Origin: Prochlorococcus sp. AG-418-F16
GTDB taxonomy: Bacteria; Cyanobacteriota; Cyanobacteriia; PCC-6307; Cyanobiaceae
Length of the DNA stretch: 33,073 bases
NCBI GenBank assembly: GCA_003214235.1
Contig: QCLW01000014.1
Location: forward strand, 1-33,073
Direction: 5' to 3'
A program made the position numbers and the translations under genes. Below the pieces are notes generated by a model. It had not been told where the DNA came from. It saw only the letters and a list, made by a program, of their open reading frames with translations, and did no database searches. Below are positions 17,843 through 25,846 of the stretch, piece after piece (position 1 is the stretch's first letter; each line of letters begins with the position of its first letter).

Positions 17843-18088
17843 TTAACGACCAATATTAAAAACAAAGTCATGGAAATCTTGATTATTTAGATACAAGATT
17901 ACTAAAAGTATTAAAATCATATTCAAGCCTAGCACTATTGATGCAAAAATATTTATTTGTTTTTTACCTGGTAAAGTGTAAGTAATTTTTTTTTCTTTAA
18001 GGATAGAAGCTAAGCCTTTTGTTTCTTTTTTTGAATCTTTTATTTGAGCATCATTCTTTAATTCACTATCAGAGAAACCTTTAACCAT
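17843..18088 (-). CDS. Small hypothetical protein with C-terminal membrane span
   Basis: 81 residues, not recognised. The first 45 residues are highly charged (SDSELKNDAQIKDSKKETKG, then ILKEKK), followed by TYTLPGKKQ and one clear transmembrane helix (about 49-67, FASIVLGLNMILILLVILYL), ending NNQDFHDFVFNIGR. This arrangement suggests a tail-region anchor with the charged half in the cytoplasm. ATG start at 18088. It lies between two other small minus-strand genes. I infer it is real from the ordered charge and hydrophobic pattern and matching codon bias, not from homology. Confidence 0.6.
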   Translation of the reverse strand: MVKGFSDSELKNDAQIKDSKKETKGLASILKEKKITYTLPGKKQINIFASIVLGLNMILILLVILYLNNQDFHDFVFNIGR

Positions 18089-18142
18089 GACAACTTAAAT
18101 AACAAATTTATAATATTCCAAAAAAAGCTATTATTTTTATAA

Positions 18143-18454
18143 TTAACAATTTTTAATCACATATGGAATCATAAATGAAATTCTCTCATTGGAGAAATTT
18201 TTTAAAAAATAAGCTTCAATCAGCTCCGACTGTAGCCCCAATAAACTAGATTGACATTTAAATCTATTTTGATCAAATGCCACTAATTGAAATGTTTCTA
18301 TTTGAGAAACTAATTCTCTACATACTTGGGTTTGGGAATATTTAATACATCCACTAGATTGTTTTAAAATCTTGGATTTTGTTGGTAATGTTTCAGCAAT
18401 AAGTAAATCAGATAATAATAAAGATTTTAGAAATAAAATAGTTAAAATTTTCAT
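18143..18454 (-). CDS. Small secreted hypothetical protein
   Basis: 103 residues from the ATG at 18454 (a TTG/ATG pair further up would add 5-6 residues in front of the signal peptide). It begins MKILTILFLKSLLLSDLLIAETLP, which reads as a Sec signal peptide with cleavage near LIA|ET. The mature part of about 80 residues contains four cysteines (SGCIKYS, QVCREL, FKCQSS and the terminal NC), an even number compatible with two disulphides in the periplasm or thylakoid lumen. No domain recognised. It is downstream of the HU terminator on the same strand, so it needs its own promoter. Confidence 0.6.
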   Translation of the reverse strand: MKILTILFLKSLLLSDLLIAETLPTKSKILKQSSGCIKYSQTQVCRELVSQIETFQLVAFDQNRFKCQSSLLGLQSELIEAYFLKNFSNERISFMIPYVIKNC

Positions 18455-18530
18455 TACTACTTTAGGCATCAAATTAGGAATGAATTTTTTGAAATTTTAG
18501 GAAGACATAATAATATTTTTTGCAATTCAT

Positions 18531-18556
18531 AAAAAAGATGCTCTAAAAGAGCATCT
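18531..18556 (-). terminator. Intrinsic terminator of the HU gene
   Basis: Read on the minus strand, AGATGCTCT, a loop TTT, and AGAGCATCT form a perfect 9-bp stem (18536-18556), immediately followed by a run of T (18535-18531). It sits 34 bases downstream of the HU stop codon. This is the clearest rho-independent terminator in the window. Confidence 0.9.
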
Positions 18557-18589
18557 AAATATTTAAAGGAAGAATTAGATAAAAATAGA

Positions 18590-18865
18590 TTATCCTTGAA
18601 CTCTATCCTTAAAAAGTTTACCTGCTGAGAATGTAGGAACTCTTTTAGCAGGTATTGCTATTTTTTCGCCTGTCTTAGGGTTTAATCCCTGTCTTGCAGA
18701 ACGATCTCTTGGCTCGAAAGAACCAAATCCTAGTATGGAGACTTTTTTGCCTTCCACTACTGAATCAACAATAGTTTCAATAGCTGCATCAACAACTAAA
18801 GATACATCCGTTTTTGTGAGCTCGGTACGAGCAGCAACAAGATTTACTAAATCAGCTTTGTTCAT
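18590..18865 (-). CDS. hupB: DNA-binding protein HU
   Basis: Nucleoid-associated histone-like protein, 91 residues, from the ATG at 18865 (MNKADLVNLVAARTELTK, the standard HU N terminus); a TTG at 18892 would add nine residues not seen in HU and is rejected. The dimer core SILGFGSFEPRDRSARQG is followed by the DNA-binding arm LNPKTGEKIAIPA and the closing FSAGKLFKDRVQG. The arm position that is Arg in many HU proteins (GRNPxTG) is Leu61 here. A strong intrinsic terminator follows. Divergent from it is a 625-base stretch without a firm gene. IHF subunits are the alternative, but the length and arm fit HU. Confidence 0.96.
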   Translation of the reverse strand: MNKADLVNLVAARTELTKTDVSLVVDAAIETIVDSVVEGKKVSILGFGSFEPRDRSARQGLNPKTGEKIAIPAKRVPTFSAGKLFKDRVQG

Positions 18866-19490
18866 TGAATTTTTTGTAAAGCAGAGATTCAAAAGACTAG
18901 ATTTTTAATCAAGTCTAAATACCTCGAACTTGCACATCATATGGAGCAAACACGAATACGGCAACCGAAAATGCCGGCGGCGCAAAGCTTTATACCAATC
19001 TTAGGGACATTTTTAGCTATATTATTTAATTCTATATGCGCACACTTTTCTTATATAAAATATAACCTCTGTATCTAGAAAAACGCTAAAACCATTGCTA
19101 TCACTTGATTTAGAGTTAAAAATATAACTCCATTTACCAAAGGAGAAAATGTCTAAAGGTAAAAAAGTTAAGAATTTGAGTTTTATTATTATATTTTATT
19201 AATTTTCATATATATTTCCTTCTCATCACATGAAACAGAAAAATTTGTATTTTGAAATCAAGAAAAATCTGATTACTTAATGATTCAATTTTCTCTAAAT
19301 CATTTAATTCACTACGCTGATGGATGGATAAATTGCAATAAGTTAGAAAATTAATTTTCTCCAATATTTAATGAACTTGATTAGTGAAACCTTAAATTTG
19401 AGTTTTTTTTTATTTTTTACATCTATTATTCAAATATCCTCAATTTGAATAAATTATCTCAATATTTAAATAATCAATGATAAAGATACA
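18866..19490. other. 625-base gap between HU and glgX with no firm gene
   Basis: This is the only long stretch here without a confident gene. It must hold the promoter regions of hupB and glgX. Near 18957-18985 there is a short GC-rich island (ACGGCAACCG then TGCCGGCGGCGC) in otherwise very AT-rich DNA, able to form a 5-bp hairpin CGGCA/TGCCG. Short open frames on the plus strand are 18941-19078 (45 residues, listed separately), 19149-19202 (17 residues, preceded at three bases by AGGAG) and 19280-19354 (24 residues). Upstream of glgX, TTGAGT (19398) and TATTAT (19424) are 20 bases apart, too far for an ordinary promoter. No repeat, tRNA or known ncRNA was recognised. Confidence 0.7.
18941..19078 (+). 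CDS. Possible small membrane peptide (45 residues)
   Basis: Candidate only. From ATG 18941 the frame reads a basic N terminus (MEQTRIRQPKMPAAQ), a hydrophobic stretch SFIPILGTFLAILFNSIC, and AHFSYIKYNLCI. A second ATG at residue 11 sits in the GC-rich island. The hydrophobic segment could span a membrane. No ribosome-binding site is obvious, no family recognised, and the codons CCG-GCG-GCG are unlike the neighbours. It may equally be chance coding within a non-coding RNA or regulatory region. Confidence 0.22.
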   Translation: MEQTRIRQPKMPAAQSFIPILGTFLAILFNSICAHFSYIKYNLCI

Positions 19491-21524
19491 GTGACTGATA
19501 TCAATAAAGGTAACCCATTTCCTTTAGGAAGTTCTCTAACTTTACAAGGAGTTAATTTTTCCCTAATAGCCACAAATGCAGAATATGTAGAAATCTTATT
19601 GTTTGAGAAAGAAGACTCTATTTCCCCAAAAGCTGTATTAAAACTAGATCAGAATCATAATACAGGACCATATTGGCATGCTGAAATCAAAAATCTAAAT
19701 GAAGGTTCTATTTATGCATTTAGAATAAAACAAAAAAATAATGGGATTAATAATAACTACGAAAAAAAAGTTTTACTTGATCCATGTTCAAGGGGTATTA
19801 CTGGATGGGGAAGTTATAAAAGAGAAAATGCATTAAAAACGAATGAGAATACTAATTCTTGTCTTAAAAGCGTTGTTTGCAATAGAAAGTTATTTAATTT
19901 CAAAGATTATCCAAGGCCGAAACATTCTTGGGAAGAAACAATTATTTATGAACTCCACATTAAAGCCTTCACTGAACCAACGGATAAAGATGAAAGTTGT
20001 TTTAAGGAGTTTTTAAAAAAAATTCCGTATCTCAAAGAACTTGGTGTTACAACGATTGAATTACTCCCAATTTTTTGTTTTGATCCAAATGATGCACCAA
20101 ATGGTTTAGAAAATTTTTGGGGTTATAGTCCAATTAATTGGTTTACACCTCATTTTGAATATTTTTCGAATGTATCCGCCGAAAAGAATAGAGAGGAATT
20201 CAGAAGATTAGTAGAGGAATGTCATAAAGCAGACATTGAAGTCATCTTAGATGTTGTATACAACCATACGTCTGAAGGAGATTCTCAAGGACCAACAATA
20301 TCTTGGAAAGGTATAGATGAAAATCTTTATTACTTTATTGGAAAAGATAAAAATTATCAGGACGTCTCAGGTTGTGGGAATACTATTGCAGCAAACAGAG
20401 GATTAGTCAGAAAACTAATAATTGAATCATTAAAATGTTGGGCCAGTGAATTAGGAGTTGATGGTTTTAGATTTGATTTAGGAATTGCCCTATCAAGAGG
20501 AGAAAATCTCTCGCCACTCGATAATCCTCCAATTTTTGAAGATATAGAATGTGAACCAGAACTTATTGATATCAAGTTAATAAGTGAACCATGGGATTGT
20601 GGTGGTTTATATAAATTAGGTGATTTCCCATCTAAGAATACTTTTACTTGGAATGGCCATTTTAGAGATGACTTGCGGAGATTTTGGAAGGGAGATAAAG
20701 ATACAGCTTGGAATATGAGCGATAAGATAAAAGGCAGTCCATCTATTTATAAAGAAGATAATATTTTCCCAAAATCAATAAATTTCATAACTTCACATGA
20801 TGGATTCACCCTAAAAGATTTAGTAACATTTAATAGAAAAAATAATTTTGCTAATAAAGAACAAAATAGAGATGGTGATAACCATAACAATTCTTGGAAT
20901 CATGGGATAGAGGGTCCAACTACAAACTTTTTAATCAATGATTTAAGAAAAAGACAACAAAAAAACCTTATTCTTAGTTTACTTATCTCTAAAGGTGTTC
21001 CAATGTTACTTATGGGTGATGAAATAGGAAGGTCCCAAGGAGGCAACAATAATACTTGGTGCCAAAATAATATATTGGGTTGGATGAATTGGGATCATAG
21101 TCAACAAGATTTGGAATTATTAGAATATTTTAAATACGTTATAAAAATCAGAAAAAAACTTATAAACATTTTTAATCCATCATTCTTACCTAACAATCAA
21201 AACCATGAAAATATTCCTAGATATCATTGGCATGGAACAAAGCTAGATAGCCCCGATTGGAGTAGTTGGTCTCACACAGTTGCCTTTAGCATTAACAAAG
21301 GTAAAACTAATCCCCTGGTCTGGATAGGTTTAAATGCATATTCAAAAAGTATCGATTTTCCGTTGCCAAAATGTAAATATAATTGGTTAAAAGTTATTGA
21401 TACTAGCATGTCTAAGATTTTTGAACCCTTAACTGTTAATGAAAAATCTGTTTCAATAAAGAGTAGAAGCTCTTTATTAATCATTTCAGAAGAAGTATTT
21501 GGAGCAAAAAATAATATATTCTAA
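19491..21524 (+). CDS. glgX: Glycogen debranching enzyme / isoamylase
   Basis: GH13 enzyme hydrolysing alpha-1,6 branches of glycogen; 677 residues. An N-terminal CBM48 domain starts at GNPFPLGSSL and GVNFSLIATNAEYVEI. The catalytic barrel shows YELHIKAFT, DVVYNHTSEGD (about residue 254), the nucleophile aspartate in GVDGFRFDLG (about 329), the acid-base glutamate in ISEPWDCGG (about 365), and FITSHDGFTL (about 433-442). QNRDGDNHNNSWNHG and LMGDEIGRSQGGNNNTWCQ are typical of GlgX/TreX. The start is a GTG at 19491. It probably works in night-time glycogen use. The gene ends one base short of the 3' end of tRNA-Gly on the opposite strand. A sugar symporter follows. Confidence 0.94.
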   Translation: MTDINKGNPFPLGSSLTLQGVNFSLIATNAEYVEILLFEKEDSISPKAVLKLDQNHNTGPYWHAEIKNLNEGSIYAFRIKQKNNGINNNYEKKVLLDPCSRGITGWGSYKRENALKTNENTNSCLKSVVCNRKLFNFKDYPRPKHSWEETIIYELHIKAFTEPTDKDESCFKEFLKKIPYLKELGVTTIELLPIFCFDPNDAPNGLENFWGYSPINWFTPHFEYFSNVSAEKNREEFRRLVEECHKADIEVILDVVYNHTSEGDSQGPTISWKGIDENLYYFIGKDKNYQDVSGCGNTIAANRGLVRKLIIESLKCWASELGVDGFRFDLGIALSRGENLSPLDNPPIFEDIECEPELIDIKLISEPWDCGGLYKLGDFPSKNTFTWNGHFRDDLRRFWKGDKDTAWNMSDKIKGSPSIYKEDNIFPKSINFITSHDGFTLKDLVTFNRKNNFANKEQNRDGDNHNNSWNHGIEGPTTNFLINDLRKRQQKNLILSLLISKGVPMLLMGDEIGRSQGGNNNTWCQNNILGWMNWDHSQQDLELLEYFKYVIKIRKKLINIFNPSFLPNNQNHENIPRYHWHGTKLDSPDWSSWSHTVAFSINKGKTNPLVWIGLNAYSKSIDFPLPKCKYNWLKVIDTSMSKIFEPLTVNEKSVSIKSRSSLLIISEEVFGAKNNIF

Positions 21525-21525
21525 A

Positions 21526-21596
21526 AGCGGGCGGCGGGAATCGAACCCGCATCTTCAGCTTGGAAGGCTGAGGTTTTACCACTAAACCACGCCCGC
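21526..21596 (-). tRNA. tRNA-Gly (anticodon TCC)
   Basis: On the minus strand the acceptor stem is GCGGGCG/CGCCCGC (21596-21590 with 21533-21527), the D arm reads TTTAGTGGTAAAA, the anticodon stem TCAGC/GCTGA encloses loop CTTCCAA giving anticodon TCC, and the T loop is TTCGATT. The discriminator is U, as in glycine tRNAs. CCA is not encoded. It is convergent with glgX, whose stop ends at 21524. Confidence 0.97.
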
Positions 21597-21657
21597 AATA
21601 AGTAATAGAATTACCATTGCAATAATACATTATCAAACAATCAACAAAGTAAAAAGA

Positions 21658-23031
21658 TTGGAAAATTCACACTCAAAAAATATATCGGGATCAAGAACAA
21701 GATTAATGCTTTCCTACGGGCTTGGAGATGCTGGGACAGGGCTTGCTAATGCGCAATTTGGTTTTTACCTCTTCCCATTCTTTACTTGCGCGGCTGGATT
21801 ACCCCCTTGGATAGCAAGTTCTATCTTAATGATAATCAAGCTCTGGGATGCAATAAATGATCCTTTGATTGGATGGATGAGCGACCATACCCAATCAAGA
21901 TGGGGGCCAAGACTACCTTGGATGATTGGAGCAGCACTTCCTTTGGGAATTTTTCTAGCTGCAATGTGGTGGATACCCAATGATTACAGCCTCAAAGAAA
22001 AAACTTTTTATTACATATGCACATCAATTTTGTATATGACAGCCTATACATCTGTAAATCTTCCTTATGGAGCATTATCTACAGAAATTAGTGAAGATGA
22101 AAATATAAGAACTAGACTTAACGCCGCCAGATTTACTGGCTCAATATTAGCTTCTTTAACAGGATTAACTGTGGGTGCAATATTTCTAACTAAAGGAGAT
22201 ACTGGTTACCTAACTATGGGAAGAATATCTGGGACGATCGTTACAATAATAACTTTACTTTCTACTTGGGGCCTAGCTCCATATGCAAAGATCGCAAGAA
22301 AACCTATCAATAAAATACAGCCAATAAAAAATCAATTCAAGCGTATTTTAAAGAATAAAATTTTTATAAAAGTGATATATCTTTATTTACTTCTCTGGTG
22401 TGGACTTCAGTTAATGCAAACAGTTTCATTAATATATTTGCAACAAGTCATGAATGTACCAAGAGGTATATCCTTTTGGATTATCATTCCTTTTCAAATA
22501 AGTGCTCTTTTAGGATTGCAAATCTGGAGCTTTTATTCTAATAAATATGGAAGAGTTAAAGCATTAAACATAGGTGGACGTATATGGATTGGAGGTTGCT
22601 TGATTGCAATGATATTACCTCCATTGTCAAATAATTTTGAAATTAGTAATTTCAACATAGATTCTATAAAAATGTTAGTTTTATTTCTAACAATATTATT
22701 TGTTGGTTTTGGTGCATCAACAGCATATTTAATACCTTGGTCTTTATTGCCAGACGCTATTGATCATGACCCAGAGAAGGCAGCAGGAATTTACACTGCT
22801 TGGATGGTTTTATGCCAAAAATTAGGTATTGCTTTAAGTGTCGGATTATTTGGTTATCTTCTTACTCTTACTGGTTTCAAGCAAGCAGCCTGTCAGGGAA
22901 TTATTGATATCACTCAACCAGATTCTGCATTAGTAACAGTAAGGATTTGCATGGGTTTAATACCTTCTATACTTGTCTACTGGGGTCTATTAATTATGAG
23001 AAAATGGGATCAAGAATTAATTACGAACTAA
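21658..23031 (+). CDS. GPH-family sugar:cation symporter (MelB-like, MFS)
   Basis: 457 residues with about 12 membrane helices. The family signature is clear: LSYGLGDAGTGLANAQFGFYL at the N terminus, then DAINDPLIGWMSDHTQSRWGPRLPWM, which is the glycoside-pentoside-hexuronide cation-site motif, and LPYGALSTEISEDENIRTRLNAARF on the loop after helix 4. PWSLLPDAIDHDPEKAAGIYTAW in the second half is also typical. Transport of a sugar or glycoside coupled to Na+ or H+ is expected; the substrate is unknown. The start could be TTG 21658 (457 residues) or ATG 21706 (441 residues); the latter starts just before LSYGLGD and is possible. It follows glgX and a tRNA, hinting at a carbohydrate link. mlaE-like follows 9 bases on. 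Confidence 0.87.
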   Translation: MENSHSKNISGSRTRLMLSYGLGDAGTGLANAQFGFYLFPFFTCAAGLPPWIASSILMIIKLWDAINDPLIGWMSDHTQSRWGPRLPWMIGAALPLGIFLAAMWWIPNDYSLKEKTFYYICTSILYMTAYTSVNLPYGALSTEISEDENIRTRLNAARFTGSILASLTGLTVGAIFLTKGDTGYLTMGRISGTIVTIITLLSTWGLAPYAKIARKPINKIQPIKNQFKRILKNKIFIKVIYLYLLLWCGLQLMQTVSLIYLQQVMNVPRGISFWIIIPFQISALLGLQIWSFYSNKYGRVKALNIGGRIWIGGCLIAMILPPLSNNFEISNFNIDSIKMLVLFLTILFVGFGASTAYLIPWSLLPDAIDHDPEKAAGIYTAWMVLCQKLGIALSVGLFGYLLTLTGFKQAACQGIIDITQPDSALVTVRICMGLIPSILVYWGLLIMRKWDQELITN

Positions 23032-23040
23032 TATAGAGAT

Positions 23041-23796
23041 ATGTATTATCCTAAGTTTTTTAAAAGACTTCTAAGCAGCTTAATCATTGGAGGGCAAGCA
23101 ATTAATTTTATCTTTAAAGGTAAAATTTCCAAAAATGATCTCTTTGACCAACTAATGGAGTCAGGTCCTGGAAGTTTGTTAATTGTATTAATTACAGGAA
23201 TAGCGGCAGGTACAGTCTTTAATATTCAAGTTGCATCACAACTGACAAGCATGGGGGTGTCAAGTGAAATAGGAGGTTTATTAGCAGTAGGAATGGCAAG
23301 AGAAATGGCTCCTCTTCTAACTGCTACTTTAATGACTGGAAAGGTTGCCACCGCTTATGCTGCTCAACTGGGTACTATGAAAGTCACAGAACAAATTGAG
23401 GCTATAACAATGTTAAGAACGGAACCAGTCCAATATTTGGTGGTTCCAAGGTTAATATCGATGGTAATAATGTCTCCGATACAGTGTCTTTTGTTTTTAT
23501 CTGTAGCTTTATGGAGTGGACAAATTTGGAGCACAATTTTTTATAAAGTTCCTCCAATAGTTTTTTGGACATCCGTAAGATCAGGTAATGTGAGTTTAAC
23601 TAGTACAGACTTAACTTCAATGTTGATAAAATCTGTAGTGTTCGGATTACTTATTTCAGTTATTGCTTGTGGATATGGACTCACAACTAAAGGTGGTCCA
23701 AAAGAAGTTGGAACAAGTACAACAGGCGCGGTTGTAATGACTCTCGTTACTGTATCTTTAATGGATGTATTACTAACACAAATTTTATTTGGATGA
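23041..23796 (+). CDS. mlaE: MlaE-family ABC transporter permease
   Basis: Permease of the Mla-type lipid ABC transporter, 251 residues, with about five or six hydrophobic segments. Family marks are GTVFNIQVASQLTSMGVSSEIGGLLAVGMAREMAPLLTA, the DUF140/MlaE core, followed by GKVATAYAAQLGTMKVTEQIEAI and LRTEPVQYLVVPR. In the Gram-negative envelope these proteins move phospholipids between inner and outer membranes; in chloroplasts the homologue is TGD1. No MlaF ATPase or MCE (MlaD) gene lies beside it in this window, so the partners must be elsewhere. It is followed at once by DUF3119, DUF3086 and plsY genes on the same strand. Confidence 0.9.
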   Translation: MYYPKFFKRLLSSLIIGGQAINFIFKGKISKNDLFDQLMESGPGSLLIVLITGIAAGTVFNIQVASQLTSMGVSSEIGGLLAVGMAREMAPLLTATLMTGKVATAYAAQLGTMKVTEQIEAITMLRTEPVQYLVVPRLISMVIMSPIQCLLFLSVALWSGQIWSTIFYKVPPIVFWTSVRSGNVSLTSTDLTSMLIKSVVFGLLISVIACGYGLTTKGGPKEVGTSTTGAVVMTLVTVSLMDVLLTQILFG

Positions 23797-23800
23797 TTCT

Positions 23801-24205
23801 ATGTTTAACACTAAATCAAAGAAAGAAGAACCAGTAATAATATCACCATCATTTCAGTTGCCAGTAATTGTATTAGTTTTAAGCTTCATGCTTTTATTTT
23901 TAAATATTGGTTCTTTGCCCACAATAATTTCCGCGTCTTTTAGCTTTTTTTTATTGCTTCAGTCATTCACCTTAAGAATAAAAATAACAAATGATGATTT
24001 TATCGTTTTACAATTAGGAAAAGAGATTAGAACTTTTCCATTCAAAAACTGGATATCATGGAAATTCTTTTTTCCTGTAATCCCAGGTATTTTTTATTTT
24101 AGAGAAAAGTCCAGCCCTCATTTATTACCAATATTATTTAATCCAAAGCAATTAAAAGATGAACTCTTAAAAAAAGTTGACGATCTGGAAATTAAAAATT
24201 CCTAA
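23801..24205 (+). CDS. DUF3119-type membrane protein
   Basis: 134 residues from the ATG at 23801, four bases after the mlaE stop; a TTG at 23789 would overlap mlaE by 8 bases. There are two hydrophobic segments close together (about 18-38, LPVIVLVLSFMLLFLNIG, and about 40-57), then a domain rich in strands that reads LRIKITNDDFIVLQLGKEIRTFPFKNWISWKFFFPVIPGIFYFREK, resembling a membrane-anchored PH-like domain. It matches my memory of DUF3119, a cyanobacterial and plastid family of unknown function. Location in an mlaE-plsY run suggests a lipid or envelope role. Confidence 0.78.
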   Translation: MFNTKSKKEEPVIISPSFQLPVIVLVLSFMLLFLNIGSLPTIISASFSFFLLLQSFTLRIKITNDDFIVLQLGKEIRTFPFKNWISWKFFFPVIPGIFYFREKSSPHLLPILFNPKQLKDELLKKVDDLEIKNS

Positions 24206-24239
24206 ATTTAGTTTTTGCTTAATCATCAAAATTATTTAA

Positions 24240-25250
24240 ATGACCAATACAGAAATTTCAAACAATAATCCTGAGAAGGAACCAATACTAGATAAGTCAA
24301 TTTCAGAAGATAAAACTAAACAAATTAGTAAGAAAAATACAACGCAAAATAAAAGAATTGCTTCAAAAAACGACAAATCAAACAAATCGTTTGATGAAAT
24401 TTCTAATGAGATTTTTAGCGATCTCATTTCAAAAAAAGACTCTTTAGTTAAAGAAATAAAAAAGTTAGAAACAAAAAAAAATGAATTAGAAAAAGATATT
24501 GAGTCAAATTTTACCGGACAGTCAGATAATATCGCTAAAAGAGTTAAAGGGTTTCAAGAGTACTTAACTGGGGCTTTGCAGAATCTTTCACAAAACGTTG
24601 ATAAACTTGAATTAGTTTCTCAACCAATAATCGTAAAGCCATCTCCACTTGACGAAAAAAAGCAAGACAATAGCGCAAACAATGTTGTTAATGTTCCTGC
24701 TCTTTCTGAAACATTTAAGCCCGATGAACAGATTATAAATAGCTGCTTTTCAACTTTCACAGAACAACCTGATTTTTATGCTGAACCTTGGAAATTAAGA
24801 CGAAGTCTTGATTCATCAGATATAGAAATCATGAGTGATTGGTTTTTTAATATGGGCGGAAGAGGTTCTCTTGAAAGTAGAGGATCTCGACAAAAAAATG
24901 CCTTATTATCTGCTGGTTTAATATCTATTCTTGGCGAATTATATGGAGATCAGTTTCAGACTCTTATTTTAGCTTCGCAGCCTGAACGATTAGGAGAATG
25001 GAGAAGAATTCTTCAAGATTCACTTGGTCTCACAAGAGATGACTTTGGACCTAATAGTGGGATTGTTCTTTTTGAAAGGCCTGAAGGTGTCATTGAAAGA
25101 GCTGACAGATTAGAAGCAAATGAAGAATTACCATTTATTATTATTGATGCAGCAGAAACATCTGTTGAAATTCCAATACTTCAGTTCCCATTATGGGTTG
25201 CATTTGCTGGTTCAGATAGTGAAATTTACGATGATCTTGAATTAAACTAA
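24240..25250 (+). CDS. DUF3086-type protein
   Basis: 336 residues, cyanobacterial protein of unknown function that I recognise as DUF3086 from its C-terminal domain. Residues 1-60 are polar and low-complexity (Ser, Asn, Lys). About 60-125 is a likely coiled coil ([19 protein letters not shown], then LEKDIESN). From about 155 the conserved domain runs [71 protein letters not shown] and [24 protein letters not shown]. No catalytic motif or signal peptide is evident, so it appears cytoplasmic. plsY starts 5 bases downstream. Confidence 0.82.
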   Translation: MTNTEISNNNPEKEPILDKSISEDKTKQISKKNTTQNKRIASKNDKSNKSFDEISNEIFSDLISKKDSLVKEIKKLETKKNELEKDIESNFTGQSDNIAKRVKGFQEYLTGALQNLSQNVDKLELVSQPIIVKPSPLDEKKQDNSANNVVNVPALSETFKPDEQIINSCFSTFTEQPDFYAEPWKLRRSLDSSDIEIMSDWFFNMGGRGSLESRGSRQKNALLSAGLISILGELYGDQFQTLILASQPERLGEWRRILQDSLGLTRDDFGPNSGIVLFERPEGVIERADRLEANEELPFIIIDAAETSVEIPILQFPLWVAFAGSDSEIYDDLELN

Positions 25251-25255
25251 TCTTT

Positions 25256-25846
25256 ATGAATATCTTAATAATTTTTACAAGTTATCTTTTAGGTTCACTT
25301 CCTACAGGTTTTTTAATTGGAAAATATCTTAAAAATATAGATCTAAGGACTATAGGTTCTGGATCTACAGGTGCCACAAATGTCTTAAGAAATGTTGGGA
25401 AATGGCCGGCACTTTTTGTATTTATCGTTGACGTTGGGAAAGGCCTTATTGCAGTAAAAATTGCTCAATATTACACAGCTCAAGGATTAATAGAAGTTAT
25501 AGCAGGCATATCAGCTATCTCAGGACATATTTGGCCAATATGGCTCAGAGGTAAAGGAGGGAAAGCTGTTGCGACTGGATTAGGTATGTTTTTAGCTCTT
25601 TCCTGGAAAGTTGGACTGGCGGCTCTTGGGATTTTTTTAATAGTCCTAACAAAAACTAAATTTGTTTCTTTATCCAGTATTTCCGCTGCATTCTTACTTC
25701 CTATCTTTATGTTTTTTTACCTCGGCAATTTTATGCACTCATACTTTTTCATAAGTTTAATTGTGGCATTATTAGTAATCTGGAAACATAGAACAAACAT
25801 AAAAAGATTGCTCAAGGGAGAAGAATCCAAAATCAACCAGAATTAA
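25256..25846 (+). CDS. plsY: Glycerol-3-phosphate acyltransferase (acyl-phosphate type)
   Basis: Membrane enzyme that acylates glycerol-3-phosphate from acyl-phosphate, the first step in phospholipid synthesis. 196 residues with about five hydrophobic segments. The three PlsY active-site motifs are seen: [15 protein letters not shown] (about 36-50), the phosphate-binding [12 protein letters not shown] (about 101-112), and [15 protein letters not shown] near the C terminus; [11 protein letters not shown] is the usual N-terminal mark. ATG start, 5 bases after DUF3086. It overlaps convergent pyrF by 14 bases at the 3' end. Confidence 0.95.
   Translation: MNILIIFTSYLLGSLPTGFLIGKYLKNIDLRTIGSGSTGATNVLRNVGKWPALFVFIVDVGKGLIAVKIAQYYTAQGLIEVIAGISAISGHIWPIWLRGKGGKAVATGLGMFLALSWKVGLAALGIFLIVLTKTKFVSLSSISAAFLLPIFMFFYLGNFMHSYFFISLIVALLVIWKHRTNIKRLLKGEESKINQN

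Noticed and set aside
18866-18892. TTG start extending HU by nine residues
   Set aside because: HU proteins begin at MNKADL; the ATG at 18865 is standard.
19149-19202. 17-codon frame preceded by AGGAG
   Set aside because: Spacing of three bases is too tight, the product is very short and no family is known; mentioned only as part of the gap.
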